64,000 nucleotides of DNA. Source: Bdellovibrionota bacterium. GTDB lineage: Bacteria > Bdellovibrionota_C > UBA2361 > JAFLCA01. The stretch covers positions 1 through 64,000 of the forward strand of contig CP129486.1 in NCBI GenBank assembly GCA_030584005.1, in the 5' to 3' direction. Each line of letters opens with the position of its first letter. Within the stretch, counting starts at the first letter, position 1. Both the position numbers and the translations under genes were made by a program. Below the pieces are notes generated by a model that was given only the letters and a program-made list of their open reading frames with translations, was not told the DNA's origin and ran no database searches. Of this stretch, positions 45,899-55,412 are shown in pieces.

Positions 45899-48800
45899 AT
45901 GACACTACAGCCGCACCATCAATCTTTAGCACGCCCGAGACGGGCCGTTTTGCAGCTGGCAAGCCTGCCATGTGCGCTGGCCCTGCAATGGGGACTGCTG
46001 CTGGCCCTGTACCTTTGTGCACCCCTCGCTTTCGTACGCGCGGAGTATGCACTGACGACCCTGTGGCGCATCCCCTTCCACCCAAAGATGCTCGGGCAGG
46101 CCACTATGAATGGACTCGCCGTGCCCGCGCGCATTCAAAGCATCTACCTCACCGCCATTGCTGCTATTGGCCTTACGGCGCTGCTCCTCTGGGTGAGCCG
46201 CCTGCTCCTTTCACGCTGGCCGACACTTCGCGCCGAGTTCCGCAGCGCGAACCTCCTAGGTGTCTGCGGACTTGCCAGCATTGTGTTTTCCCTCTCATTG
46301 AACACGGACAATACGCTGGCAATAATTCTCTGCGCAGCAGAGTTGCTCCTGTTAGGAAGTGGCATCCTGCGCTGTGTGCTGCTTCCAGGCAAAAGCCTCC
46401 CCGGCACAATTCTGTATCAGAGCGCTACCCTGATTGGTCTTGCCATTTTTTTTCTTCTGCGAGCGCTCCTTTGGCCTGTAGAGCAGCCCCCCTCCCTTCC
46501 CACCCTAATCGCCGTTCTCATCGCATGCTGGCTGCTCGGCCTATCACTCGCTACACTTGCTTCGGCCAAAGGGCTTCTTGGCCCACTGCTTGCCAAGATG
46601 GTTCCGCTGGCTGTTCTGCCCTTTGCGGTGCCCGTTGCGATTGAGGGGACCCTGGCCCTTCGCCATCTCTGGGCGGTTGAGATGGCGCCGGGGGAGCTGT
46701 TCCTGATCCTCAGCGCGGCACTCGTGTGCTATGCGCTCGCCAGGAGACCACGGCGATGCGCCCCCTCGGTAGCAGTGCGGAGATTTGCCTGCTGGTTTGT
46801 AGGGGGGCTGGCTGCGGTCGCTATGTTCCCGCATGTCACCACCCCCTCGACTGAGCTGTTTGAGAACGGCAATAGCTACCTGCCGATTCAACAGCTGCTC
46901 GAGTTCGGCCGCTTGCCCATTGTCGACGTGATCTGCGCGCATGTGTTTTCTGATTTCCTTGCCGCGCTGCTCTCGGAAACACTCACTGGCTTTACTCCAG
47001 CCGACATCATTGGGTCCACCATCGCCCACGCCGCAATTATCGCACTGGCCTTCGGTGCTGTTATCACCAGAAAAGTTGCCGGGAGTCTCGCGGTAGCCGT
47101 CTTTATCACCATCATGGGAGGGTACGCCGGGCTCATTGTCCCGCCCTACTTCGCTCCGGCTCTGTGTGTGCTTTTCCCCCTCTACTGGGCTCTGCAGCGC
47201 TTCTCGGTACGCAACATTGTGCTGCTTGCGATAAGCTTAGGATTGCTGCTGCTGTGGAGGATTGATCTGGGGTTCTCGGCCGTTCTGGCCAGTGCGAGCG
47301 TGTTGCTGGTGAGCTACCTCAAGCGCAAGCCGTTTGTCACGTTTGACCCATCAATCCTGAAATCGCTTGCTATTCTTGGCCTGATTGGCGGAGGCGCGCT
47401 GCTTGCGCTGGCTGGAGTATCAGCCATCCGCACGCTGCGCGACTCGCTCCTGTACTTTGACTCGACTCAATCATATGGCTATGCATACTTGGCTCGCGAT
47501 GCGGCTCATCACCTCGTGGGGCTCTACTACGTTCTATTGCCGGTGCTGCTGCTGGCGGCAATAGCCCTAATCGGATGGCACGAGCACCAGACGTTTCGTC
47601 AACGCTCCTGGAAACCGCGTTGGTCCACCGCTGCGTTACTGTTTCTCGGTTTGTTTACCTTCTTCAATCTGCAGCGCGGACTCGTCCGGCACAGCCTCTT
47701 TGAAGGATCGGAGTACGCCCTCATCTCCTTCGGATATCTATTTTTCATATTGCTGCCGTACTGGAGGGGCTTACCCCTTTCAAGAATCACCCGACATTCG
47801 AGCTGTATCCTGCTCTGCTGGCTGCTACCGGTGCTCATTAAGTTTCCAGACGCTCCATCCGAACGGTCGCCCTGGAAGACTCTGTACGCGGTTCTGCAAA
47901 AACCCCTTCTCGAGGATCCCACTAGAAAGCTCGTGGCAGCCACAAATCAGGTTGATGCCTTTGTAGACGACAATCTGGGAGCCCTGCGACGTATGACCCG
48001 TGCGCTGGTCAAGCCGGACCAGACCTTCATCGATTTCACCAATCGTCCGATGCTGTACTACCATTTCAACCGCACACTTGCCGGCCAGTACGCCCAATCA
48101 CCGGCCATGCTGCACAGCGAGTCCACCCAGCTCCGTTACCTGGAACGGCTGCAGGACTTCGACATCCCTGTGGCCTTGATCCGCAGCTGGCCGGGACTCT
48201 TTAACGGCGCGCTCGATGGCATCTATGACGGATTTCGTCACTTCCGTGTCGCCGAGTATCTTTATCGAAACTACCGACCCTACGCCATCGTTGATGGAAC
48301 CGCCGTATGGATGCGCGCCGACCTGGCCGCACAAGACCGATCCCCCCGTGATAAAAAACCTGTCTTCTCTCTGGGTGCCTCCGATGACGACACGGCTGCG
48401 CCGATCGTGCTGGGAAGCGGCAGTATCGGCATGCCCCCCTATACTTTGCCCAAGGACAGGTCATTGCGGGTGCTATTCACATTCTCCGCGCCGCCCCCGG
48501 CCCCGCTCGTCATGCAGTTTTCCCTGCAGACATCTGGCGCACCAAAGAAGGTAGAAGTGCCGATTGTGACGGACCCGATGTCACGCAGAGGCGATGCTAT
48601 TCTCTCTGCAGGTCGATTCCCCAAGAGAATCATGGGCGCGACCCTTTCAACCCCTCAGCCCTTGCAGCTTGAGTCTCTCGAGATCTCCGACTACTCCCTG
48701 GTTCCTGATGAGCGCACGGGAGCCTTTTTCTCCCAGACACTTGGTTACATTCCCCTGCTTTGGGGTGCCGAGGATCACACGGACTATACACCTCTATGGG

Positions 48801-49177
48801 AGCACGACCTTCGATCGACTGATTTCTCACAACTACAGTCTCGCGGTATCAGTATGCAGAGCGCAGCCGAACCAGGATTTGTAACGTTCTGGATTGAGAG
48901 CAGCTGCGAGACGCCGCAGCCCCTTGAACTGCAGACCGGAGTCAAGAGCGCTCCTCCCCATGCAAGTTTTCGCTTTACTGTTCCTGCAAACACAGAACGA
49001 CGACGCTATCGAATCAGGACGAGCAGTCACTACAGCTGGTTCTCTAAACCACCCAACTGGCTATGGCTTAAGATTGACCCCAGGGCGCACCACTGTCTCT
49101 CGATTCCAAAAGTCGAGGTAGAAGTCGATAACTCCCACCCGATCCTGACCCCGGCAGGCTTTCGTTCAGCGCCCTAA
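45899..49177 (+). CDS. Large polytopic membrane protein, GT-C-like
   Basis: A 1092-residue protein. Residues 1-660 contain about 14 to 16 membrane helices; a periplasmic loop after the helix near 290 has FENGNSYLPIQQLLEFGRLP and VDVICAHVFSDFL, which have the layout of the acidic first loop of GT-C transferases. Residues about 680-1092 are soluble, with two beta-rich parts (for example LRVLFTFSAPPPAPLVMQFS and ASFRFTVPANTERRRYRIRT) resembling carbohydrate-binding sandwiches. Size and layout recall mycobacterial arabinosyltransferases (Emb, about 1090 residues, helices plus C-terminal binding module), which use the product of the DprE1/DprE2 pathway. I see no convincing sequence motif of Emb, so the link is an inference. 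Confidence 0.6.
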   Translation: MTLQPHHQSLARPRRAVLQLASLPCALALQWGLLLALYLCAPLAFVRAEYALTTLWRIPFHPKMLGQATMNGLAVPARIQSIYLTAIAAIGLTALLLWVSRLLLSRWPTLRAEFRSANLLGVCGLASIVFSLSLNTDNTLAIILCAAELLLLGSGILRCVLLPGKSLPGTILYQSATLIGLAIFFLLRALLWPVEQPPSLPTLIAVLIACWLLGLSLATLASAKGLLGPLLAKMVPLAVLPFAVPVAIEGTLALRHLWAVEMAPGELFLILSAALVCYALARRPRRCAPSVAVRRFACWFVGGLAAVAMFPHVTTPSTELFENGNSYLPIQQLLEFGRLPIVDVICAHVFSDFLAALLSETLTGFTPADIIGSTIAHAAIIALAFGAVITRKVAGSLAVAVFITIMGGYAGLIVPPYFAPALCVLFPLYWALQRFSVRNIVLLAISLGLLLLWRIDLGFSAVLASASVLLVSYLKRKPFVTFDPSILKSLAILGLIGGGALLALAGVSAIRTLRDSLLYFDSTQSYGYAYLARDAAHHLVGLYYVLLPVLLLAAIALIGWHEHQTFRQRSWKPRWSTAALLFLGLFTFFNLQRGLVRHSLFEGSEYALISFGYLFFILLPYWRGLPLSRITRHSSCILLCWLLPVLIKFPDAPSERSPWKTLYAVLQKPLLEDPTRKLVAATNQVDAFVDDNLGALRRMTRALVKPDQTFIDFTNRPMLYYHFNRTLAGQYAQSPAMLHSESTQLRYLERLQDFDIPVALIRSWPGLFNGALDGIYDGFRHFRVAEYLYRNYRPYAIVDGTAVWMRADLAAQDRSPRDKKPVFSLGASDDDTAAPIVLGSGSIGMPPYTLPKDRSLRVLFTFSAPPPAPLVMQFSLQTSGAPKKVEVPIVTDPMSRRGDAILSAGRFPKRIMGATLSTPQPLQLESLEISDYSLVPDERTGAFFSQTLGYIPLLWGAEDHTDYTPLWEHDLRSTDFSQLQSRGISMQSAAEPGFVTFWIESSCETPQPLELQTGVKSAPPHASFRFTVPANTERRRYRIRTSSHYSWFSKPPNWLWLKIDPRAHHCLSIPKVEVEVDNSHPILTPAGFRSAP

Positions 49178-49249
49178 CCCGAATATTGCTACAGCTCTTG
49201 ACCAATTGATAAGACGGTCTATCGTAGACAGGTTTTTTGGCAGGTACCG

Positions 49250-49996
49250 ATGAGCAATACAATGACCGCAGAGGAGAGCTCACGGCTACAGCGCCTCCAG
49301 CGCGAAGTGGCCCATGGAGCAACTACTACCGCAGTACATCAGGCTGAGTTCGGATGGGACTCCCCCGCCGGCATCATTCGACGCCAGCGCCGCATCGACT
49401 TTATATGCAACGGTATCCCGCGAGATGCCAAGGTCTTGGAGGTGGGTGCGGGTACCGGCCTGCAAACCGCAGGATTACTGCAACACTTTTCCAATATTGT
49501 CGGCATTGACATCTCCCCCGAACTACTTGAGGTCGCCCGGAAACGTGCTCCGGGTGCCGAGTACCTGGTGATGGATGCGCATGCACCTTCCTATCCCAAG
49601 GAAAGCTTCGATGCGATTGTCGGTGTTTCTATCCTGCACCATCTCGATTGGGATCTGGCCTTGCAAAATTACTATCCCTTGCTGCGTCCAGGCGGCTTCC
49701 TTCGCTTCTCGGAGCCGAACCTGCTCAATCCGCAGATCTTCCTTCAAAAGAACATTCCGTTCATAAAGCGCATGGTTGGAGACAGCCCGGACGAATATGC
49801 ATTCACCCCCGGACAGATCCGCCGGTCGCTCGCTCAGGCAGGCTTTACCCAGATTGACGTGCAGCCCTATGAGTTTCTCCACCCCGGAACCCCAGAACGC
49901 TGGATTCCCGCCGTAATCCGTCTGGAAAGCTTCCTAATGCGAACCCCGCTGCGATCGATAGGCGGGTCTCTCCTGATTGGCGCCCGAAGGGCCTAG
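49250..49996 (+). CDS. Class I SAM-dependent methyltransferase
   Basis: A 248-residue Methyltransf_11-type enzyme. Motif I is KVLEVGAGTGLQTAGLLQHF, motif II VGIDISPELLEVARKRAPGA, then YLVMDAHAPSYPKESFDAIV and the motif III region LLRPGGFLRFSEPNLLNPQI. The target is unknown; the glycan neighbourhood makes a sugar or lipid carrier plausible. It begins 72 bases after the large membrane protein and may be in the same transcript. A hairpin at 50065-50088 follows, shared with the convergent epimerase gene. Confidence 0.85.
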   Translation: MSNTMTAEESSRLQRLQREVAHGATTTAVHQAEFGWDSPAGIIRRQRRIDFICNGIPRDAKVLEVGAGTGLQTAGLLQHFSNIVGIDISPELLEVARKRAPGAEYLVMDAHAPSYPKESFDAIVGVSILHHLDWDLALQNYYPLLRPGGFLRFSEPNLLNPQIFLQKNIPFIKRMVGDSPDEYAFTPGQIRRSLAQAGFTQIDVQPYEFLHPGTPERWIPAVIRLESFLMRTPLRSIGGSLLIGARRA

Positions 49997-50064
49997 GACC
50001 GGATTTCGCATCGGCGGCGCCACTAGGGCCGGCGTTCGGGTAAGCCTCTCGAGACGTTTGTCCT

Positions 50065-50088
50065 GAGAAAGTCCCTCGTGGACTTCTC
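50065..50088. terminator. Hairpin between convergent genes
   Basis: Stem GAGAAAGTCC/GGACTTCTC with one bulged A and loop CTCGT. It is similar in core and position (between convergent genes) to the hairpin at 22723-22747. No strong T-run follows, so its terminator role is tentative. Confidence 0.45.
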
Positions 50089-50135
50089 TACTCCGGACCG
50101 TGCGCGCCGTTGCGCTATAGGCACCATCACGGCTA

Positions 50136-50165
50136 GGGATAGGCTGAACTTATTCGGCGTATCCC
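50136..50165. repeat. Dispersed hairpin element
   Basis: GGGATA-G-GCTGAA-CTTA-TTCGGC-G-TATCCC forms a 12-bp hairpin with one internal G/G mismatch. It shares the core GAACTTATTC and the same arm lengths with a hairpin at 10436-10459. Confidence 0.6.
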
Positions 50166-50175
50166 CGGGTGTCAC

Positions 50176-51012
50176 CTATGTGAAACTTCGCACCGCAACC
50201 CCTAGCCGATGCAAAGCCGACCAATCGGGGAGAGGATTAGGATTAAGGAAGCTGCGGATGGAGTCGCTCCGCGGCAGCCCGCGCACGCGCATCAGCTCAG
50301 CCAGACGAAGCGGCCAGTACAACAGCGACGGCGGGAAAGGGATGAAGCAGCGGTGCAGCGACCGGCGCTTCGCTAACTCTGCCAGGATCTGACGCAAAGT
50401 GTACGGCCTTGGGGCGGCTGCGAGGACAATTTCGCTCTGCTCATGCGTAATAAGCCGCTCTATGATGGCAACAAGATCGTCGAGGTGAATGAGGTAGAGT
50501 CCCACATTGCTGGGTCCGAATACCGGCACCATCGGGAGGGAATCAACGATACGCTCAAGGGTCCCCATTACCCCGCCACTCGCATCGCTCCATACTGTTC
50601 CCGGACGAACGGCAATACCACCACGGGCAAGGGTGGCTTGCTCTAACTCCCATTTGATGCGGCCATACTCGGAGCGACAACCTTTAAAGGCGGCCATTGA
50701 AGAGATGAAAATGATCTTCTTCACGCCATGCAGCGCTGCATTCTCATACAGCCCGAGAGTGCCTCTGATGTTCACCGTCCGTGCTGAGTGACTAGAGCCG
50801 CGGACCGGCGTGAAGTCGTGCGCTGCGTGAATCAGTACGTCTATACCGGCGAGCAGCCCCTTGGGGCAGGCAGCACCGAGCTCAAAGTGCCGGTACTCGC
50901 CCCCTGTGCCCCCCTCCTCCGAACGCGCCAATCGCACGGCCTGATCTTCCCCGAAGTGGCTGCACAGCGCGGAGCCGATATATCCATGCGCTCCTGTAAT
51001 GGCGATCTTCAT
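50176..51012 (-). CDS. NAD-dependent sugar epimerase/dehydratase family protein
   Basis: A 278-residue extended SDR. ITGAHGYIGSALCSHFGE is the NAD motif; DVLIHAAHDFTPVRG and IIFISSMAAFKGCRSEYGRI carry the catalytic region (Ser in SSMAAF, Tyr-x3-Lys in YGRIKWE), and VRPGTVWSD matches the family. The substrate is probably a nucleotide sugar or a polyprenyl-linked compound. It overlaps the stop of the GMC oxidoreductase gene by four bases, so the two proteins are translated together and may catalyse successive redox steps. Confidence 0.82.
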   Translation of the reverse strand: MKIAITGAHGYIGSALCSHFGEDQAVRLARSEEGGTGGEYRHFELGAACPKGLLAGIDVLIHAAHDFTPVRGSSHSARTVNIRGTLGLYENAALHGVKKIIFISSMAAFKGCRSEYGRIKWELEQATLARGGIAVRPGTVWSDASGGVMGTLERIVDSLPMVPVFGPSNVGLYLIHLDDLVAIIERLITHEQSEIVLAAAPRPYTLRQILAELAKRRSLHRCFIPFPPSLLYWPLRLAELMRVRGLPRSDSIRSFLNPNPLPDWSALHRLGVAVRSFT

Positions 51013-52571
51013 AACGCAACCTCACTGCCGATTCGATAGGCATTTGCCATCACGGTATAGGTTAAATTCGTCGCTGGTACGGAGGGGAAGCAGCTCGCAT
51101 CTACTACATGCACGCCCGGGAGCTCAGCAAGTTCCCCTAACACAGAACTCTCCCCTGGCCCTGGTTTTTCACGCATCGGGAAGCTGGCGCCACCGTGGTA
51201 GCTCTTTCCGACTGCTCCCATTTTGGTCATCGGCACGACCGGGACAGCCCCCAGAGAAGCGCTGTTACGGAAGAGGGACCACAAGCCCGATCGAATAAGC
51301 GGCTTAGTCCTTGGGTTGCCACGCGCGGCGAGTATCACGCGACGTTGCGCCGGAGGGCCTTCCAGCCGCAGCGCATAACTAGGGGACTCGTGCGAGTGCA
51401 AATAGCCCTGGAGTATCACTAATCGATTGAGCAGCTGCGTTGAACAGGCTTTGGTCATGATCGAAATGGGCCATGGCAAACTCGAGAGGGCCTGGCGGTA
51501 CAGATCATTGTAGGTGTACACGAGCAAGTGCAGCGGATAACGGCTTGCACTGGGCAGGTGCAGTTGTAGTGCCACCTGGGCAAGCGTGTAGAGATCTTCG
51601 CTCAGCACGTTCCGCGGACCTTTAAAGAGGAACATCGGGGTGATGAAGTACTGACTGTCCCGCACTATGATCTCCCGATTGGGAGCCTCTAGTGTCTCTA
51701 GAACTATGCGGGCGGAGTTCACCACCCCACATCCCAGAAACACCCGTGCGCCCTCGAGGCAGACCAGCTCCCCATCGAACCCGTGCCCCTCCACCTTCCA
51801 TCCTGATGCTCCCCGCTGCAAGCGCTGCACTACAACCCCCGGTAGATAACGGAATGTCGGAAATGCGGTAAGGGCTTTGAGGGTGTGCCGCGCACTGTAG
51901 ATAAGATCATAGGGACATCCATAAAGACAGAGCCCGCAACGAACACATCCCGGCTGCTTTGAGTGAATCGCCACTCGTGCGCGCCCGAAGTGTAGTCGTG
52001 CATCTCCGCTCCAGGGTTTCTGACGTCCGAGTGCATGCAACAGATGTTGGGCCTGCTCACTTGCGGGTAGTTCGATGTGCTCGCCGTAGAACGGGAAGAG
52101 CTGCTCAAGGCGATCACGCATCCCCACGATCGGCACTTCCTTGGCCACCGTGCGATAGTGCGGCTCAAGGTCTCGCAGTCGGATCGGCCAGTCGGTGAGA
52201 TCACGCTCCTCGAAGGGAAGCATGTTCGCACCCCATACATTACTGAGACCTCCGCGAGCAAAGGAGACAAGGGTCTCTACCCCTCGTTGTTCCAGCTGGG
52301 CGCGCTGATCCACCCAGCGGAATGGATAATCTGAGCCGAGCACGTACTTTTCCGGTACCCCACTGCTGGTGGCCCTGGTTGCACTCCGTACCTTCGCTAA
52401 TCTGTGCTCTGACCATTGTGCAGGAGGGATGCTCTGCAGCTCCTTTACGGCAGTCTTGAAATGCTCCTCAAGAGTCAGCCCCGCATCAACCATCGTAACT
52501 GGGGCTCCCCGGCGCAAAAGTGCGAGCGCACAGAATACCCCCGCCGGACCTGAGCCGATAACGATGTTCAT
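51009..52571 (-). CDS. GMC-type oxidoreductase with a Cys4 motif
   Basis: A 520-residue flavoprotein. VIGSGPAGVFCALALLRRGA binds FAD, GGLSNVWGANMLPFEERDL is typical of the GMC relatives in polysaccharide clusters, and the C-terminal GMC part is VVDASCFPSVPATNLTYTVM with the conserved Asn. Between them is CVRCGLCLYGCP (Cys 209, 212, 215, 219), a ferredoxin-like spacing that could hold an iron-sulfur cluster, although structural zinc is possible. The substrate is unknown. It is second in the operon binding protein - GMC - epimerase, 32 bases after the first gene. Confidence 0.82.
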   Translation of the reverse strand: MNIVIGSGPAGVFCALALLRRGAPVTMVDAGLTLEEHFKTAVKELQSIPPAQWSEHRLAKVRSATRATSSGVPEKYVLGSDYPFRWVDQRAQLEQRGVETLVSFARGGLSNVWGANMLPFEERDLTDWPIRLRDLEPHYRTVAKEVPIVGMRDRLEQLFPFYGEHIELPASEQAQHLLHALGRQKPWSGDARLHFGRARVAIHSKQPGCVRCGLCLYGCPYDLIYSARHTLKALTAFPTFRYLPGVVVQRLQRGASGWKVEGHGFDGELVCLEGARVFLGCGVVNSARIVLETLEAPNREIIVRDSQYFITPMFLFKGPRNVLSEDLYTLAQVALQLHLPSASRYPLHLLVYTYNDLYRQALSSLPWPISIMTKACSTQLLNRLVILQGYLHSHESPSYALRLEGPPAQRRVILAARGNPRTKPLIRSGLWSLFRNSASLGAVPVVPMTKMGAVGKSYHGGASFPMREKPGPGESSVLGELAELPGVHVVDASCFPSVPATNLTYTVMANAYRIGSEVAL

Positions 52572-52603
52572 GAGTCCCCTTCTGCTATGGACACGCTCGC
52601 ATG

Positions 52604-53686
52604 CTATGGATTCTTCATATGCACCCGCTCCGAGCCCCCTGGGCGCACAGCGTACACCTCCTGACGAATCGTGTGCGATACGTTGTTATCATCAAAGGTA
52701 AAGGAAGTACCATGGATGGTGAGGCCTGCTTTGAGCGCTGCGACAGGGTCTCTCCCACTTTGTAAGGCCTGGGCGATCAGCAGCGTGGCATAGTAGCCTA
52801 AATCGCCATTGAGGGTCGGCTGCGACAGACCGCGCTCTGAAAAGGCCTGCAACACTGCCCGATCATAACTGCTTCTGCGTAAAAAGAAGAGTCTGTCCAC
52901 AATCTCATTCTGGTTAATTAGTCCCTGCTCGAGAGACTCCTCTGCCGCCGAATGCGAGAAGATCGATATCGCGGCCCCTCCCTGCTTTCTTAGCTCTCTT
53001 ATAAAGGTAGCCAAGCTGTCCGGTTGTGCATCGACGAAGATCACATCGGGTTGCGCTGCGACCGCTCGTGTTGCAAGGGTCTGGGCCCCAGTCATCTCAA
53101 GGTCTGAATAGCGCAGGGCTGGGATGGCCTTGCGGCCCTCTTGAGAAAAGAGCTTTACCCACTCCTCTTCCAACGTATCAGCGAAACCAGAGACAAATCG
53201 CACCATCATTCCGGTCTTCCAGCGCTTTTCACGCAGCAACGGTTCAAAGACACGAATCCACTCCCGCAGATCTCCGGCAAGCGAGAAGTAATTGCCCGCT
53301 CTTATGAAATCCTTGTTGTACAGCGTTTCACAAGAAATAAAGGGTATCCCGTCGCGCTCCACGCTGTGAACGATACTGTTGACCCACCATGAGCCCCCCA
53401 CAAGCGCCTGAACGCGATCAAGGTTCCGCAGCTTCTCATAGGCCGTTGCTGTGTTCTTGGGGATGGATTGATCGTCTTCGATGAATAGCTCTACCCGTAT
53501 CCCCTGCCGAGCGAGTTCATCCTTCGCTACCTGCGCGCCGTTCACCACGGCTTGTCCGTAGGGGGCAGCAAATCCGCTCAAAGAGGCGATTACCCCGATA
53601 CGCCTGGGCGGCTCATCGGCAATGGCTGCCGCAAGGGATAGGTTGCACAGGAGAATCAATATGGGAATCGCATTTAGAAATCTCAT
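52604..53686 (-). CDS. Periplasmic ligand-binding protein (LivJ-like, type I fold)
   Basis: A 360-residue exported protein. The signal peptide (MRFLNAIPILILLCNLSLAA, then AIADE) is followed by a type I periplasmic binding fold: RRIGVIASLSGFAAPYGQAV, NGAQVAKDELARQGIRVELF, VQALVGGSWWVNSIVHSV. This is the leucine-binding (Peripla_BP_6) family. No ABC permease or ATPase for amino-acid import is nearby, and the next genes are oxidoreductases, so it may sense or deliver a glycan or lipid precursor instead. That is inference. It is the first gene of its operon, and a 297-base gene-free stretch lies upstream. Confidence 0.82.
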   Translation of the reverse strand: MRFLNAIPILILLCNLSLAAAIADEPPRRIGVIASLSGFAAPYGQAVVNGAQVAKDELARQGIRVELFIEDDQSIPKNTATAYEKLRNLDRVQALVGGSWWVNSIVHSVERDGIPFISCETLYNKDFIRAGNYFSLAGDLREWIRVFEPLLREKRWKTGMMVRFVSGFADTLEEEWVKLFSQEGRKAIPALRYSDLEMTGAQTLATRAVAAQPDVIFVDAQPDSLATFIRELRKQGGAAISIFSHSAAEESLEQGLINQNEIVDRLFFLRRSSYDRAVLQAFSERGLSQPTLNGDLGYYATLLIAQALQSGRDPVAALKAGLTIHGTSFTFDDNNVSHTIRQEVYAVRPGGSERVHMKNP

Positions 53687-53983
53687 AGGGTGCCAAAAAA
53701 TATCCCATTAACAGCTGCCAGGATAGCCTAATCAGGGAGCAAGGCCACCGCATTGCAGACGGCACTTATACAACCACATTTGCCTACAATTGCATGATCC
53801 CGTCCACGATGGAGGGAGAATTATTCGGCTCCATCCCCTCACGCCGTTAGGCCACAGGAAACTTTTGCTCCATTTCTCCGATATTAGATATGTGTACGAA
53901 GCAACGTCGTATAGATCCCCGGCACCGCAGTAAGGCGTGCAGCTCTATGTGGACGTGGCCACCAATCAACGAGGTAGAAAGGT
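53687..53983. other. Divergent intergenic region
   Basis: About 300 bases between the binding protein gene and the plus-strand gene at 53984. It must contain promoters for both, but no convincing -35/-10 pair stands out. No gene is seen. Confidence 0.4.
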
Positions 53984-54514
53984 ATGTCAATGAACATTAA
54001 TGGAATGAACGTAAGCCAAAACAGTAGACCCCAAGCCGACATGCAGGCCATGTGGTACCAGCCCGAGTTGCAGATGGGACAGAACGGCATAGGAGGCCCC
54101 GAGGCACAGTGCTTTTTCCCTCCGCGCCGGCCTTCCGACCTGACGTTGCCGATGCCCTATCCGCAGAATCCCATCCAAGAGCTGGTGACGGTGGTGAAGG
54201 AGCTCATCAACCTCGTGCGAGGATTGATCGGCGGCATCACCGGTGGCGCCGCTGCAGGAGGTCAGGCAGCCCCAACCGGCGCGACCCAAGGTTCGTCCAA
54301 TGCAGCATCGGCCAGCCCTACCGGCAATTCGCAGGCCACCTCTGCGACGGAGGGGGGTTCAAAGAATGGCCAGATCTTCGAGGACCTCATTAAGGGTGTG
54401 AAAAAGTTCTTGCGGCCAGTTCTGAAGGAGTTCGACGGCGGCAAGGCGATTTGGAGGGGCATCAGCGGGCTTTTCGATAGCTTCAAGGGAATTTGGGGCT
54501 CCATCTTTAAGTGA
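53984..54514 (+). CDS. Small protein with Gly-rich hydrophobic segment, unknown function
   Basis: A 176-residue protein without a signal peptide. Residues 1-55 are rich in Met, Gln, Asn and Pro; residues 62-86 form a hydrophobic helix followed by a Gly/Ala-rich part (ELINLVRGLIGGITGGAAAG); then comes a Ser/Thr/Ala linker (90-120); residues 125-176 form an amphipathic helical end (IFEDLIKGVKKFLRPVLKEF, then IWRGISGLFDSFKGIWGSIF). The layout resembles secreted helical effectors or pore-forming peptides, but no family is recognised. The start follows GAGGTAGAAAGGTATGTCA, with AAGG 4 bases ahead of an ATG at 53984 and a second ATG two codons later. Confidence 0.6.
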   Translation: MSMNINGMNVSQNSRPQADMQAMWYQPELQMGQNGIGGPEAQCFFPPRRPSDLTLPMPYPQNPIQELVTVVKELINLVRGLIGGITGGAAAGGQAAPTGATQGSSNAASASPTGNSQATSATEGGSKNGQIFEDLIKGVKKFLRPVLKEFDGGKAIWRGISGLFDSFKGIWGSIFK

Positions 54515-54733
54515 GCTCAAGCACGGCCAGTGAGCCCCTTGGTTGACTGTCGCCCAACACATGAGTACACATGGTAGCTCTGTGTTGTGCGTTCAACCCG
54601 GGGGCTCTTAGCCAGCCAACCAACTGACGCACTTGACAGCCAACGGCTCAATTCGAATGCGGTTACACCCCCCTGGCCTCCTTTATTCGTCGAGGCTATG
54701 GTGGGCAAGCCGCCGGTTGATGGGGACCGTTAC

Positions 54734-54791
<58 letters not shown>

Positions 54792-54806
<15 letters not shown>

Positions 54807-55363
54807 ATCTTCCTCCTATCGAAACTTTCCTTCGGAAAGATTTCGATTGCGGCTTAGGGGGCGATCCCCCTAAGAACCCAGCCGAGCGGGAATCGAACAA
54901 ATTAACACCGCGATTCGTTTGTTTCCCTAGGAAACAAACTTCCTGCTCGGCTCAATCTTCCTCCTATCGAAACTTTCCTTCGGAAAGATTTCGATTGCGG
55001 CTTAGGGGGCGATCCCCCTAAGAACCCAGCCGAGCGGGAATCGAACAAATTAACACCGCGATTCGTTTGTTTCCCTAGGAAACAAACTTCCTGCTCGGCT
55101 CAATCTTCCTCCTATCGAAACTTTCCTTCGGAAAGATTTCGATTGCGGCTTAGGGGGCGATCCCCCTAAGAACCCAGCCGAGCGGGAATCGAACAAATTA
55201 ACACCGCGATTCGTTTGTTTCCCTAGGAAACAAACTTCCTGCTCGGCTCAATCTTCCTCCTATCGAAACTTTCCTTCGGAAAGATTTCGATTACGGCTTA
55301 GGGGGCGATCCCCCTAAGAACCCAGCCGAGCGGGAATCGAACAAACTAACACCGCGATTCGTT
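54792..55363 (+). repeat. tRNA-Lys-linked tandem repeat, 148-bp units
   Basis: Units start at 54792, 54940, 55088 and 55236. The first three are identical; the fourth has two substitutions (GATTGCGG to GATTACGG, ACAAATT to ACAAACT) and stops at 55363. Each unit holds the tRNA 3' end (TTCCTGCTCGGCTCA), a hairpin ATCGAAA..TTTCGAT, a 9-bp hairpin CTTAGGGGG-CGAT-CCCCCTAAG, the antisense T-arm AGCCGAGCGGGAATCGAA (54880-54897 in unit one), and a 10-bp hairpin GTTTGTTTCC-CTA-GGAAACAAAC that separates GATTC from the next CCTGC. Spontaneous open frames through the array are not genes. Confidence 0.95.
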
Positions 55364-55412
55364 CTATTAAGAGTCTGAAAAGGAATAGTGTACGAGCCCT
55401 GGCAGCCTCACC

